Shown here piece after piece: positions 1 through 7,550 of a stretch of 64,000 nt of DNA. Origin of the DNA: Erysipelothrix tonsillarum DSM 14972 (lineage in GTDB: Bacteria > Bacillota_I > Bacilli_A > Erysipelotrichales > Erysipelotrichaceae); NCBI RefSeq assembly GCF_000373785.1, contig NZ_KB892378.1, forward strand, positions 186,001 through 250,000, written 5' to 3'. The number at the start of each line of letters is the position of its first letter. The stretch's first letter is position 1. Under the pieces are notes generated by a model, which searched no databases, had not been told where the DNA came from, and saw only the letters and a list, made by a program, of their open reading frames with translations. The position numbers and the translations under genes were made by a program.

Positions 1-1309
1 AATAATATTGGGAAACAAAAAAGGAAGTAGATTCATTGTCTACCTCCTGGTCCCCATCTTTACTTATTTCTTCATCTAATTGTAAACGTACTCCTTCATT
101 GCTAGTTCTCTCAGCTGATGATTTAGATTCTCCATCAACCCTACCCACTTCATCTGGTCCTCTGCCTTTAGTTTCTCTGTCAGTCCAAAGCTCTCCATCA
201 TCCTCGGTTTCTCCATCTCTATAAATTTCCTGGCTGTCTCTTCTACCTCTAGCAAGTGATTCATTAGGCTCTTGTCTAGGAACATCTCCTGAAATAATTC
301 CTCCTTCTCCTCTGCTATGAAGTTCAGTCTGGCCTTGGCGAACCTGTGGGTCTGGTAGGTCTGATCTTTCATCAGAACTTCTTCCGATACTTCCTTCATC
401 TTCAAGATTATCTCTTCCTGTGTTTCGCATTGTCCAAACATCATCTGATATTCGTTCTCTATCTTCTCTTCCTTCTGGTATGTTTCCAGCATTTCCTCGA
501 AATTCATCATCCATCCCTCCTATATTTTCTTCATTACCTCTATCTTCTATATTTTCATTGTACCGCTCTACTGGCCTTTTTGTCAGCACCTTATTTTTAT
601 CAATTTCTTTATCTATAGTAACTGTTCTCTCGAGGATACTTGCAACCATTGAATTTAGCTCATTTCCTACTATTGATAAGGAAATTTCATCAAGACTTCT
701 TAGAATATTATTAATTTTACCTCTATCTACCTCATAATTTATATCAAGTCTACTAGCATAGCCTGTTTTTATAGACTCTGTAAGAAAATCATTAAATATC
801 TTCCTACTACTAGGAGCTACCTTAAGTTCATTTAAGACATAATTACCCCTATTTATTACTTCTGTATATGCAATATTTTCAAGGATTTCATCTATTGTCA
901 TATCAGCTATTTCATCTTCATTAAAAGCACCATCAAACCCTAAAGCTTCTTTTAGGCTTTCTTCTCCATTATTTAGTTTCCATAACTCAACTTGATTTGT
1001 TGCTCTTGACATTGATACTGTTTGGCTAAGGTCAAAGATGTAGGTTACTTTACCATATTCTCCATAATTCTTATATATAGGAATTCCTTTTTCTCCACGT
1101 TTTACAGTTCTATTAAATTTCTTTCTCCAAAAATCAAATTCCCCACAGGCTCTTGCACTAGCATTCTTATCATAGATACTAAGTTGGCTAGTAAAATCAT
1201 ATTTATAATTATTTCCAATAGTTCTCATAAGTGAAATATACTCATCGCTACTAGAGAGAACCCTTGACTTGATTTCTTGTATTAAATGCTCAAAATCATT
1301 TATCCTCAT
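1..1309 (-). CDS. SNF2-type helicase/ArdC-like ICE protein, N-terminal part (runs off the window)
   Basis: The frame is open from ATG at 1309 (preceded by AGGAGG) to base 1, giving about 436 residues with no stop, so the gene continues beyond the left edge. The N-terminal part has the pattern of the very large helicase proteins of Tn1549-like ICEs: an ArdC-like segment with WRKKFNRTVKRGEKGIPI and a following YIFDLSQT. The last ~170 residues are Gly/Arg/Glu/Asp-rich and look like a disordered linker. Helicase motifs would lie outside the window, so the SNF2 assignment is by family pattern and context. The start overlaps the end of the methyltransferase gene by 14 bases. A second gene is read from another frame of the linker region. 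Confidence 0.7.
   Translation of the reverse strand, partial: MRINDFEHLIQEIKSRVLSSSDEYISLMRTIGNNYKYDFTSQLSIYDKNASARACGEFDFWRKKFNRTVKRGEKGIPIYKNYGEYGKVTYIFDLSQTVSMSRATNQVELWKLNNGEESLKEALGFDGAFNEDEIADMTIDEILENIAYTEVINRGNYVLNELKVAPSSRKIFNDFLTESIKTGYASRLDINYEVDRGKINNILRSLDEISLSIVGNELNSMVASILERTVTIDKEIDKNKVLTKRPVERYNENIEDRGNEENIGGMDDEFRGNAGNIPEGREDRERISDDVWTMRNTGRDNLEDEGSIGRSSDERSDLPDPQVRQGQTELHSRGEGGIISGDVPRQEPNESLARGRRDSQEIYRDGETEDDGELWTDRETKGRGPDEVGRVDGESKSSAERTSNEGVRLQLDEEISKDGDQEVDNESTSFFVSQYY
76..510 (-). CDS. TnpV-like protein nested in the helicase gene
   Basis: This 144-residue frame lies wholly inside the helicase gene, shifted by one base. Its second half resembles the transposon-encoded TnpV family: a segment beginning KARLNFIAEEKEELFQEMF, then HLLEVEETA, then LTEKLKAEDQMKWVGLMENL and a terminal EYVYN. 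The start ATGATG at 510 is preceded by AGGAGGG, a good ribosome binding site for a nested gene. The overlapping stretch of the helicase frame is low-complexity, which would tolerate a second coding frame. TnpV proteins are small transposon-associated proteins of unclear role. The alternative is a fortuitous frame, but family resemblance plus the ribosome site argue against that. Confidence 0.6.
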   Translation of the reverse strand: MMNFEEMLETYQKEEKIENEYQMMFGQCETQEEIILKMKEVSEEVLMKDQTYQTHRFAKARLNFIAEEKEELFQEMFLDKSLMNHLLEVEETARKFIEMEKPRMMESFGLTEKLKAEDQMKWVGLMENLNHQLRELAMKEYVYN

Positions 1310-2291
1310 ATTTTCCTCCTTCTTCCATAATAAAATATAAGCTACAATTATGAATCTCCTTTATTATTTCTTCTAAAACATCAACCACTATGCTATTACC
1401 AGCTTGTTTATACAGAATACTCGACATACAGTTTTTCCTTCTTGGAAATATCTTTATAAGCTTATCAAAGTCACTATCATCAAATCCCATTAACCTAAAA
1501 CATTCTCTTTCAGTAAGATACCTATATCTGTTACCACCTATGGCAAGTATTCCTGAATTAGGTACTCTTACTTGTTTAGTGGATATGGTATAACAAAAGT
1601 CTTCTATTACTTGAAGCCTTCCTTGAAATTGTGGCTTATAGGATGGATCATGGAGTATTTTTAACATTGAAGGCTGTTTAACTAAAAATATATCTCCATA
1701 CCTTTCCATTACATCATTTTCAAGAAAATCTGATAAATGCTTGGCTCTTTTGTGTTTTAAATTATTAAATTTAAAAGGATTTTTACCTAAATAACTAATG
1801 GCAAAAATCCTTTCCCTCTTTTGTGGTATTCCAAAATTCATCGAATTAAGAATCTCATACTTGGTTTCATAACCCAGTCTTTTCATTTCTTTAAGGTAAT
1901 AAAAAAAGGAAGTTCTCATATTTTTATCGAGAACTCCCTTAACATTTTCCCATATTACCAATCTGGGCTTATCCTGTTTTTCTTCTATTATCCTTATAGT
2001 TTCAAATAGAAGACTGCTCCTTGTCCCACTTCCTTTCTTTCCTCCAAGTTTTTCCCCTATCCTGGAAAAATCCTGACAGGGACTACCATGCATTAACAAA
2101 TCAATTTTTTTATCTGGAAGGCTATAATTACATACACTTCTTGGCTCATAATTTTCATTAAAAAGTGCATTATAGCTTTTAACACAATTCTTATCTATTT
2201 CAACATAATCTACAATCTCAAAGGGAATTTTACTATTGATGTAAGCCTTCCTTATTGCACCTATACCACCAAAAAGCTCTACAACCTTCAT
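1296..2291 (-). CDS. DNA (cytosine-5) methyltransferase
   Basis: A 331-residue C5-cytosine methyltransferase transferring methyl from SAM to cytosine. Visible motifs in order: motif I FGGIGA (residues 7-12), motif IV PCQDFS with catalytic Cys72, motif VI ENVKG (115-119), motif VIII QKRERIFAI (from 157) and motif X GNSIVVDVLEEI near the end. Length is typical of solitary phage/ICE enzymes, with a short recognition region. No restriction endonuclease lies next to it, so it is probably an orphan methylase that protects the element during transfer. It starts 2 bases after topB stops and overlaps the helicase start by 14 bases, so it is translationally coupled in an operon. Confidence 0.9.
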   Translation of the reverse strand: MKVVELFGGIGAIRKAYINSKIPFEIVDYVEIDKNCVKSYNALFNENYEPRSVCNYSLPDKKIDLLMHGSPCQDFSRIGEKLGGKKGSGTRSSLLFETIRIIEEKQDKPRLVIWENVKGVLDKNMRTSFFYYLKEMKRLGYETKYEILNSMNFGIPQKRERIFAISYLGKNPFKFNNLKHKRAKHLSDFLENDVMERYGDIFLVKQPSMLKILHDPSYKPQFQGRLQVIEDFCYTISTKQVRVPNSGILAIGGNRYRYLTERECFRLMGFDDSDFDKLIKIFPRRKNCMSSILYKQAGNSIVVDVLEEIIKEIHNCSLYFIMEEGGKYEDK

Positions 2292-2293
2292 CC

Positions 2294-3985
2294 TTATGAA
2301 ATAACTTCCCTTATTCTTTTTTCTACATCTCCTATAAAATCCTTTAAATCAGCTTTTCCCTCTGAGATTTCATATAGTTTTACTTCCCAATCTACTGTAG
2401 TATTTGGATTTTTAAGGAAGTCTGCTACAAGAGATACTAACTGCTCTCCCTTATCTGTTGAAATAAGTTTCCTGCCTTCTCTATTTATAAGCTCTTTTTG
2501 GATAAGATTTTCAATTATTCCTGCCCTAGTTGCTGGTGTTCCTAAGCCTTTAGTTTCTATACCTGTATCTTGTTTTGCATCTTTACCTGCCAGCTCCATA
2601 TCCTTAAGCAGAGTATCCTCTGTATAAGCTTTAGGTGGATTTGTATATTTTTCATTTGCTTTCTTATCCTCAATCTTAAGACTATCACCTTTATTTAACC
2701 TTGGAAGAACCTTGTCTTCTTTTTTCTTAGTATATGAAGTAAGGTATTTAGTAAATCCTTCATCTATTACTACCGTTCCTCTACTTGTAAATTCATAGCC
2801 TTCTACATCACATATAACCTTGGTGTTTTCAGTAATTAAATTTCCTGCTCTTGCTGCTAGAAGCTTTGCTTTAATAAGCTCAAATACCTTTTCCTCTGAA
2901 GCTTGTAAACTTCTAGTGTCAAAGTTAAGAGAACCACTTGTTGGTATTATGCCATGATGATCTTCTACCTTCTTAGAGTCAAAAATACTCTTAAAATTCT
3001 TTTCATCAAAATCATTACCAAAAGAATCTATATAAGCTTTAACACTAGAGACCATATCGTCAGTAAGAAACCTACTGTCTGTCCTTGGATAAGTTATAAG
3101 TTTCTTTTCATATAGGCTTTGTGCATAGTCTAAAGTCTGCTTTGCACTATAGCCAAAATACTTATTACACTCTCTTTGAAGTGTTGTTAAATCAAAAAGT
3201 CTATCAGGTTTAGTAATTTTCCTTTTCTTCTCTATTTTCTTTATTTCAAGGTATTCAGGTATAGATAGTAAAAGTTTTTCTGCCTTTTCTTTTTCATTAA
3301 TCCTTGATGTCTCCAAGTCAATATCTTGTGCCTTTATCTGAACTGTAAAATACTTTTCTTTCACAAAATTTCTTATAGACTTATCCCTATCTACAACCAT
3401 TGCAAGTGTTGGCGTTTGTACCCTACCTACTGAGTAGTTATTACTATGAAGGCAAGAATAATATCTGGAAAGGTTCATTCCAACTAGCCAATCTGCTTGA
3501 CTCCTTGCTAGTGCTGACCGATATAAGGTTTCATACTCTCTTCCATCTTTAAGATTATTAAAACCTTCTTTTATTGCCCTATCTTCCATGGATGAAATCC
3601 AAAGTCTTTTAACAGTTTTTTTGCACCCTGCCTGATTATAGACCAATCTAAAAATAAGTTCTCCTTCCCTTGCAGCATCACAAGCATTTATTACTTCTCT
3701 GACATTCTTATCTGTTAGTAGTTTTTTTAAAATACCATATTGTTTCTTAGTGTACTTTGAAACTTCATATTTATATTCTTTAGGAAAGATAGGAAGATCT
3801 TCTATATTCCATTTTCTATATTTTTCATCATAAATTTCAGGATTACTCATTCTAATAAGATGTCCTACACACCAGCTTACAATATAATTATTTCCCTCAA
3901 TATATCCATCTTTTCTTCTTTTAGCACCTAATACTTTGGCTATAGTCATTGCTACACTGGGCTTTTCTGCTATTACTAATTTCAA
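2294..3985 (-). CDS. topB: DNA topoisomerase III
   Basis: A type IA topoisomerase of 563 residues that relaxes and decatenates DNA, common in Gram-positive ICEs. The TOPRIM domain starts MKLVIAEKPSVA and carries DAAREGE near residue 103; the catalytic tyrosine is Y299 in LITYPRTDSR. It is shorter than chromosomal TopB (about 700 residues) and ends without zinc-finger repeats, as ICE copies often do. The start is TTG at 3985, chosen because GGAGGAG precedes it by 5 bases. A hairpin with a T-run ends only 27 bases upstream, leaving no room for a promoter in between, so transcription must read through that structure. Confidence 0.9.
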   Translation of the reverse strand: MKLVIAEKPSVAMTIAKVLGAKRRKDGYIEGNNYIVSWCVGHLIRMSNPEIYDEKYRKWNIEDLPIFPKEYKYEVSKYTKKQYGILKKLLTDKNVREVINACDAAREGELIFRLVYNQAGCKKTVKRLWISSMEDRAIKEGFNNLKDGREYETLYRSALARSQADWLVGMNLSRYYSCLHSNNYSVGRVQTPTLAMVVDRDKSIRNFVKEKYFTVQIKAQDIDLETSRINEKEKAEKLLLSIPEYLEIKKIEKKRKITKPDRLFDLTTLQRECNKYFGYSAKQTLDYAQSLYEKKLITYPRTDSRFLTDDMVSSVKAYIDSFGNDFDEKNFKSIFDSKKVEDHHGIIPTSGSLNFDTRSLQASEEKVFELIKAKLLAARAGNLITENTKVICDVEGYEFTSRGTVVIDEGFTKYLTSYTKKKEDKVLPRLNKGDSLKIEDKKANEKYTNPPKAYTEDTLLKDMELAGKDAKQDTGIETKGLGTPATRAGIIENLIQKELINREGRKLISTDKGEQLVSLVADFLKNPNTTVDWEVKLYEISEGKADLKDFIGDVEKRIREVIS

Positions 3986-4012
3986 AATATCTCCTCCCTT
4001 TTATTTTTGGAC

Positions 4013-4054
4013 AAAAAAATAGCGACCCAGATATATTTACTTATCTGAGCCGCT
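4013..4054 (-). terminator. Hairpin plus T-run between the VWA gene and topB
   Basis: Arms 4021-4033 and 4042-4054 pair over 13 bases (with G-T wobbles); on the minus strand the stem is followed by seven T. It lies after the VWA gene and just before topB. The base of the stem (AGCG...CGCT) matches hairpins at 14,692 and 20,867 in the same element. Confidence 0.7.
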
Positions 4055-4075
4055 ATCATCTATCTATTTATCTTT

Positions 4076-6394
4076 CTACCAGGACTGATTAGGGTATTTA
4101 AGGGTAAATGTATATATAATTTTCATCTTGCCTTGGGTACTCTCATCATATTTAGCAGTTTTTGTCTTTAGATTAAACTCCCATCCCCTATAACTACTCT
4201 TAAAGTCTTTATAATCAACATCTTCTGTTTCCCTTATATATTTTCCATTGCTTTTTATTACACGAGTAAATCTCATTTTCATTCCAGTCATATCTATGCT
4301 TTCACCATCATCATAGGTATTTTTATCAGGTAGGCTTACTAGTTTTTCAGGATACCATTGATTAACTTTGACACCCTCAGGAAGATTCATATCCTTTAAA
4401 TTGTTTTTATCCTTTTCTTTTTCAAGGCTTTCCCTCAAATCCTTTACATCATCCTCAAGATTCTCAAATTTTCCCTTGTATTTCTCATTGTCCTTTTTAA
4501 GTTTGTCCTTCTCTTTACTAAGGTTTGAGATTTTATCATCTAGTTTATTTATCTCATTATTTAGCTTTTCCTTGTCCTTACCTGACTGGTTTTTTTGATT
4601 TTCTAGCTCTTTTTCCATCTCTTCCTTTGCCTTTTTCAAGGCTTCTATTTCTTTATTCATCTCATCTAGTTCTTTTCTTAAATCTACTTCAAGTAAGTCC
4701 TTATCCTTAGCTAATTGTTCAATTTTATCTTCTAGTTCTTCCACCTTTTTATCAAAATCCTCTATAGCTTGATTTAGATTATCCTCAAGCCTTTCTTTTT
4801 CCTTATTTATTAAATCTAAGTCCTTATTTAACTCTTCAATTTCCTCCTTAAGTTTCTCTCTTTCCTCCTTGGTCTTGTTTTTTTCATCAGCCAGTTCTTT
4901 TTCAAGTTCTGCCTTTTCTTCATTCATTTCTTCAATTTTCTTATCTAGGTTATCAATACTATCTCTTAATTCATCTCTTTCTAACCTAGACTCTTCTATT
5001 TCCTTTTCAAGTTGTTCTTTAATTTCTACCTTTTCCTTATCCAATTGGTCTAGCTTATCATTAAGGTCAGAAATCTTGTTATCAAGCTCCTCTTTGTCTT
5101 TCTCATACTCAGCTTTTTCTTGCTCAAGCCTGTCTTCAAGCTCTTTAATTTTATTATTAAGTTCTTCTTCTACTAAATCTTTTTCCTTTCTTAGATCTTC
5201 AAGATTCTTATCTAATTCTGCAATATCATTTTCAATTTCTTTTCTATCCACCTCCATCTTATTTATTGTATCCTCTAGTTCTTTTTCTAGGTTTTCCTTA
5301 GCTGCATTTAGGTCATCAGTTTTTTGTTTTAAATCGTCTATCTCTTTTTCAAGAGCTTTTTTATCTTCCTCTGATTTTTCCTTCTCATCTGCTAATTCTT
5401 GTTCTAACCTGTCCTTGGCTTTTTCAAGTTCATCAGTTTTATCCTTCAAATCATTTATTTCCTTATTAAGCTCTTCCTTATCCTTGGCTGCCTGCTCCTT
5501 CTCTTTTTCAAACTCCTTTTCAAGTTCTGCCTTTTCCTTATCTAGTTCATCAATCCTATTATTTAGATCTTCTAGTTCCTTCTCTAATTTTTCCTTTTCT
5601 ATCTTATCCTTGATTTCATTAGTTAGATCATCAAAAACATCTTCTAAATCATCTGTATCTGAATCTTTAAATTTATCCTTATCACTGGCCACATCCTTAA
5701 GGAATTCTTTTGCCTGTTCGTTACAATCGACTGCTACCGTATAAATATCAAGGACATCTATATTATCGCTTTTTGCAAGATTTGCTTCTGCTAAGGCACA
5801 AAACTTACCCTTGGCAACTGTTGTATCTTGCCCAGCCTTATCATAATAAAAACTTCCTTCAAGAACCTTTTTATTATTGTTCATGTAGTCATCAAGGTCA
5901 ATCTTTGGTTCATAAATACGATTAGCTTCTCCATCTGAAAGAAGGACTATAATCTTTTTATCTCCTGTAGACTTTTTAAATATCATCCTTGCTTCATGAA
6001 TTCCCCCTTGTGTAAAGGTCATATCCTTTGCAACAAGCCCATCAATAACATTAAATAATTTGCTCTTATCTTTTTTCTGGAAAAAATCTGTTCCATCATT
6101 TTTATAATGGATCACATCAGATGCAAAGCTAATAAGTGCTATATTGGTGTTTATATTATGAGCCTCTTGCTCCTTCCATATAGCCTCAGCCATATCCTTA
6201 GCTGACTTCTTAGCCTTTGTCATTTTAGTCCCACTCATTGATCCTGAAATATCAACTACAAGCACCATATCAACCTCATAAGAAAATCTATCATTCTTAT
6301 CATTTGCTAATACAGGGGTTACTAGCCCACACATTATAATAAGGCTTAGTGTCCCCGCTAAGATTTTATTAAATAACCCTGTTTTTTTACCCAT
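4076..6394 (-). CDS. Secreted VWA-domain protein with very long coiled coil
   Basis: A 772-residue protein with a signal peptide (about residues 1-30, hydrophobic core then VLA). It is followed by a von Willebrand A domain whose MIDAS motif D48-I-S50-G-S52 is intact (residues about 40-255), then roughly 400 residues of Glu/Lys/Leu heptad coiled coil, and a C-terminal beta-rich domain of about 100 residues that starts around NLPEGVKVNQWYPEK. There is no LPxTG motif or C-terminal membrane helix, so attachment is unclear. It overlaps the DUF4366 gene by one base (TAATG) and belongs to the conjugation operon. A role in binding recipient cells or surfaces is inference from domain type and context. 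Confidence 0.8.
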   Translation of the reverse strand: MGKKTGLFNKILAGTLSLIIMCGLVTPVLANDKNDRFSYEVDMVLVVDISGSMSGTKMTKAKKSAKDMAEAIWKEQEAHNINTNIALISFASDVIHYKNDGTDFFQKKDKSKLFNVIDGLVAKDMTFTQGGIHEARMIFKKSTGDKKIIVLLSDGEANRIYEPKIDLDDYMNNNKKVLEGSFYYDKAGQDTTVAKGKFCALAEANLAKSDNIDVLDIYTVAVDCNEQAKEFLKDVASDKDKFKDSDTDDLEDVFDDLTNEIKDKIEKEKLEKELEDLNNRIDELDKEKAELEKEFEKEKEQAAKDKEELNKEINDLKDKTDELEKAKDRLEQELADEKEKSEEDKKALEKEIDDLKQKTDDLNAAKENLEKELEDTINKMEVDRKEIENDIAELDKNLEDLRKEKDLVEEELNNKIKELEDRLEQEKAEYEKDKEELDNKISDLNDKLDQLDKEKVEIKEQLEKEIEESRLERDELRDSIDNLDKKIEEMNEEKAELEKELADEKNKTKEEREKLKEEIEELNKDLDLINKEKERLEDNLNQAIEDFDKKVEELEDKIEQLAKDKDLLEVDLRKELDEMNKEIEALKKAKEEMEKELENQKNQSGKDKEKLNNEINKLDDKISNLSKEKDKLKKDNEKYKGKFENLEDDVKDLRESLEKEKDKNNLKDMNLPEGVKVNQWYPEKLVSLPDKNTYDDGESIDMTGMKMRFTRVIKSNGKYIRETEDVDYKDFKSSYRGWEFNLKTKTAKYDESTQGKMKIIYTFTLKYPNQSW

Positions 6395-7272
6395 TATATC
6401 AAATCCTCCTTTGTGTATTCTGTTTCCTCATCTTCTTCGAAACTTTCTTCATCATCTGAACTAAAGAAATCATCATCTGGAATTTCATCATCTTCAAAAT
6501 CCTCAAATCCATTATCATTGGATTTTACAACCTTAAAGTAGTAACCAGCTCCTCCTACTCCTGCTACTATAAGTAGGACAATTAAAAAAGAACCCTTAGA
6601 ATCTTTCTTCTTAGGTTCTTCTGGTTCAGCTTCTTCTTTTTTCACTACTTCTTTTTTAGGTTCTTCCTTAACTTTAGTTGTTCCATTTCTTTCCTCATCT
6701 TGCTCAATCATATTTAGTAAATCCTGTTCAGAAACTTCTGTTAGAAGCTGAACATTTGAATCTGGCTCATCATGATTAATAATAAGGTGAAATACCTTGC
6801 CACTCTTTGTTTGGAAGGTAAGAAATTCTCTTGCATCAGCCTGTGGTCTTTCCTTCATTTGACCACTACTAGTTTCTTCTATAATATCTGTAATCTCACT
6901 TCTCCTTGGATATTCCCTATTATCAGCTCCAACAGACTCTGTAATAGTTCCTCTTGCCTGGCTAGGATCTGTAGGCTCATAAGGATTTTCCTTTGGTATA
7001 GTTGATCCTTCCTTGGGCTTATTTACATCTATTAGAAAACCATTGCCTGTTTCTGCTGGATTTAGTGAAGGACTATTAACATCAACAGTTATATTATCCT
7101 CCCTATCCTTGGTAATATCAGGACTAGTAACATCTATTACAAATTCCCTTTCAAGTTCGCCATTAGAGTCAGCTGCAAAGACTCTAGGCATATAACTTGT
7201 TCCAATTGCTCCCACTATAACTATTGCCAACAATATTTTTATAACTTTTCTCTTCTTATTATTCTTTTCCAT
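6394..7272 (-). CDS. DUF4366-family ICE membrane protein
   Basis: A 292-residue protein with an N-terminal signal/anchor, an extracytoplasmic region with three DV(T/N)SP-type repeats, a conserved core FLTFQTKSGKVFHLIINHD plus LLTEVSEQDLLNMI typical of DUF4366 (CD1107-linked) proteins, one membrane helix (about residues 228-246), and a very acidic cytoplasmic tail. Such proteins sit beside the NlpC/P60 and DUF4315 genes in clostridial conjugative transposons and are presumed parts of the mating apparatus; the biochemical role is unknown. It overlaps DUF4315 by 14 bases upstream and the VWA gene by one base downstream. Confidence 0.75.
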   Translation of the reverse strand: MEKNNKKRKVIKILLAIVIVGAIGTSYMPRVFAADSNGELEREFVIDVTSPDITKDREDNITVDVNSPSLNPAETGNGFLIDVNKPKEGSTIPKENPYEPTDPSQARGTITESVGADNREYPRRSEITDIIEETSSGQMKERPQADAREFLTFQTKSGKVFHLIINHDEPDSNVQLLTEVSEQDLLNMIEQDEERNGTTKVKEEPKKEVVKKEEAEPEEPKKKDSKGSFLIVLLIVAGVGGAGYYFKVVKSNDNGFEDFEDDEIPDDDFFSSDDEESFEEDEETEYTKEDLI

Positions 7273-7531
7273 AGCTTACATTCTCCTTTTCAAATTCTTT
7301 AAATACTTTGTTTTCATTTTTTCTAGTCTTTTCATTTTCAGTAAAAATTTTCACTGCATCTAAAAGATTTATTTTCTGTTCGTAGCATATGGCCATTATT
7401 TCTTGACCCGCTATTTCCTCTTCTTCTAATCTTAGTAGTTCCAGTTCATCTTCACTTTTTTTAATTTGCTCTTTCAACTTCTTTTGATCTCTTTTTATTT
7501 TCTTATATCTGTTCTCTGTTTTTTTATCCAT
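7259..7531 (-). CDS. DUF4315-family protein
   Basis: A small 90-residue, highly charged helical protein (IKRDQKKLKEQIKKSEDEL) with the short IMAICYEQKINLLDAVKIF segment found in DUF4315 proteins of Tn1549-like elements. It is probably a coiled coil. GGAGG precedes the ATG at 7531 by 9 bases. It overlaps the DUF4366 gene and follows the NlpC/P60 gene by 19 bases. Function unknown. Confidence 0.75.
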   Translation of the reverse strand: MDKKTENRYKKIKRDQKKLKEQIKKSEDELELLRLEEEEIAGQEIMAICYEQKINLLDAVKIFTENEKTRKNENKVFKEFEKENVSYGKE

Positions 7532-7550
7532 CCATTAAAACCTCCTTCTT

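Noticed and set aside
346-737. Plus-strand frames over the left edge
   Set aside because: They are antisense to the helicase gene, whose minus frame is open to the window edge with a ribosome site and family motifs.
4869-5744. A 291-codon Ser/Leu-rich frame on the plus strand
   Set aside because: It is the exact antisense of the Glu/Lys/Leu coiled coil of the VWA protein; composition is low-complexity and there is no ribosome site or family pattern.
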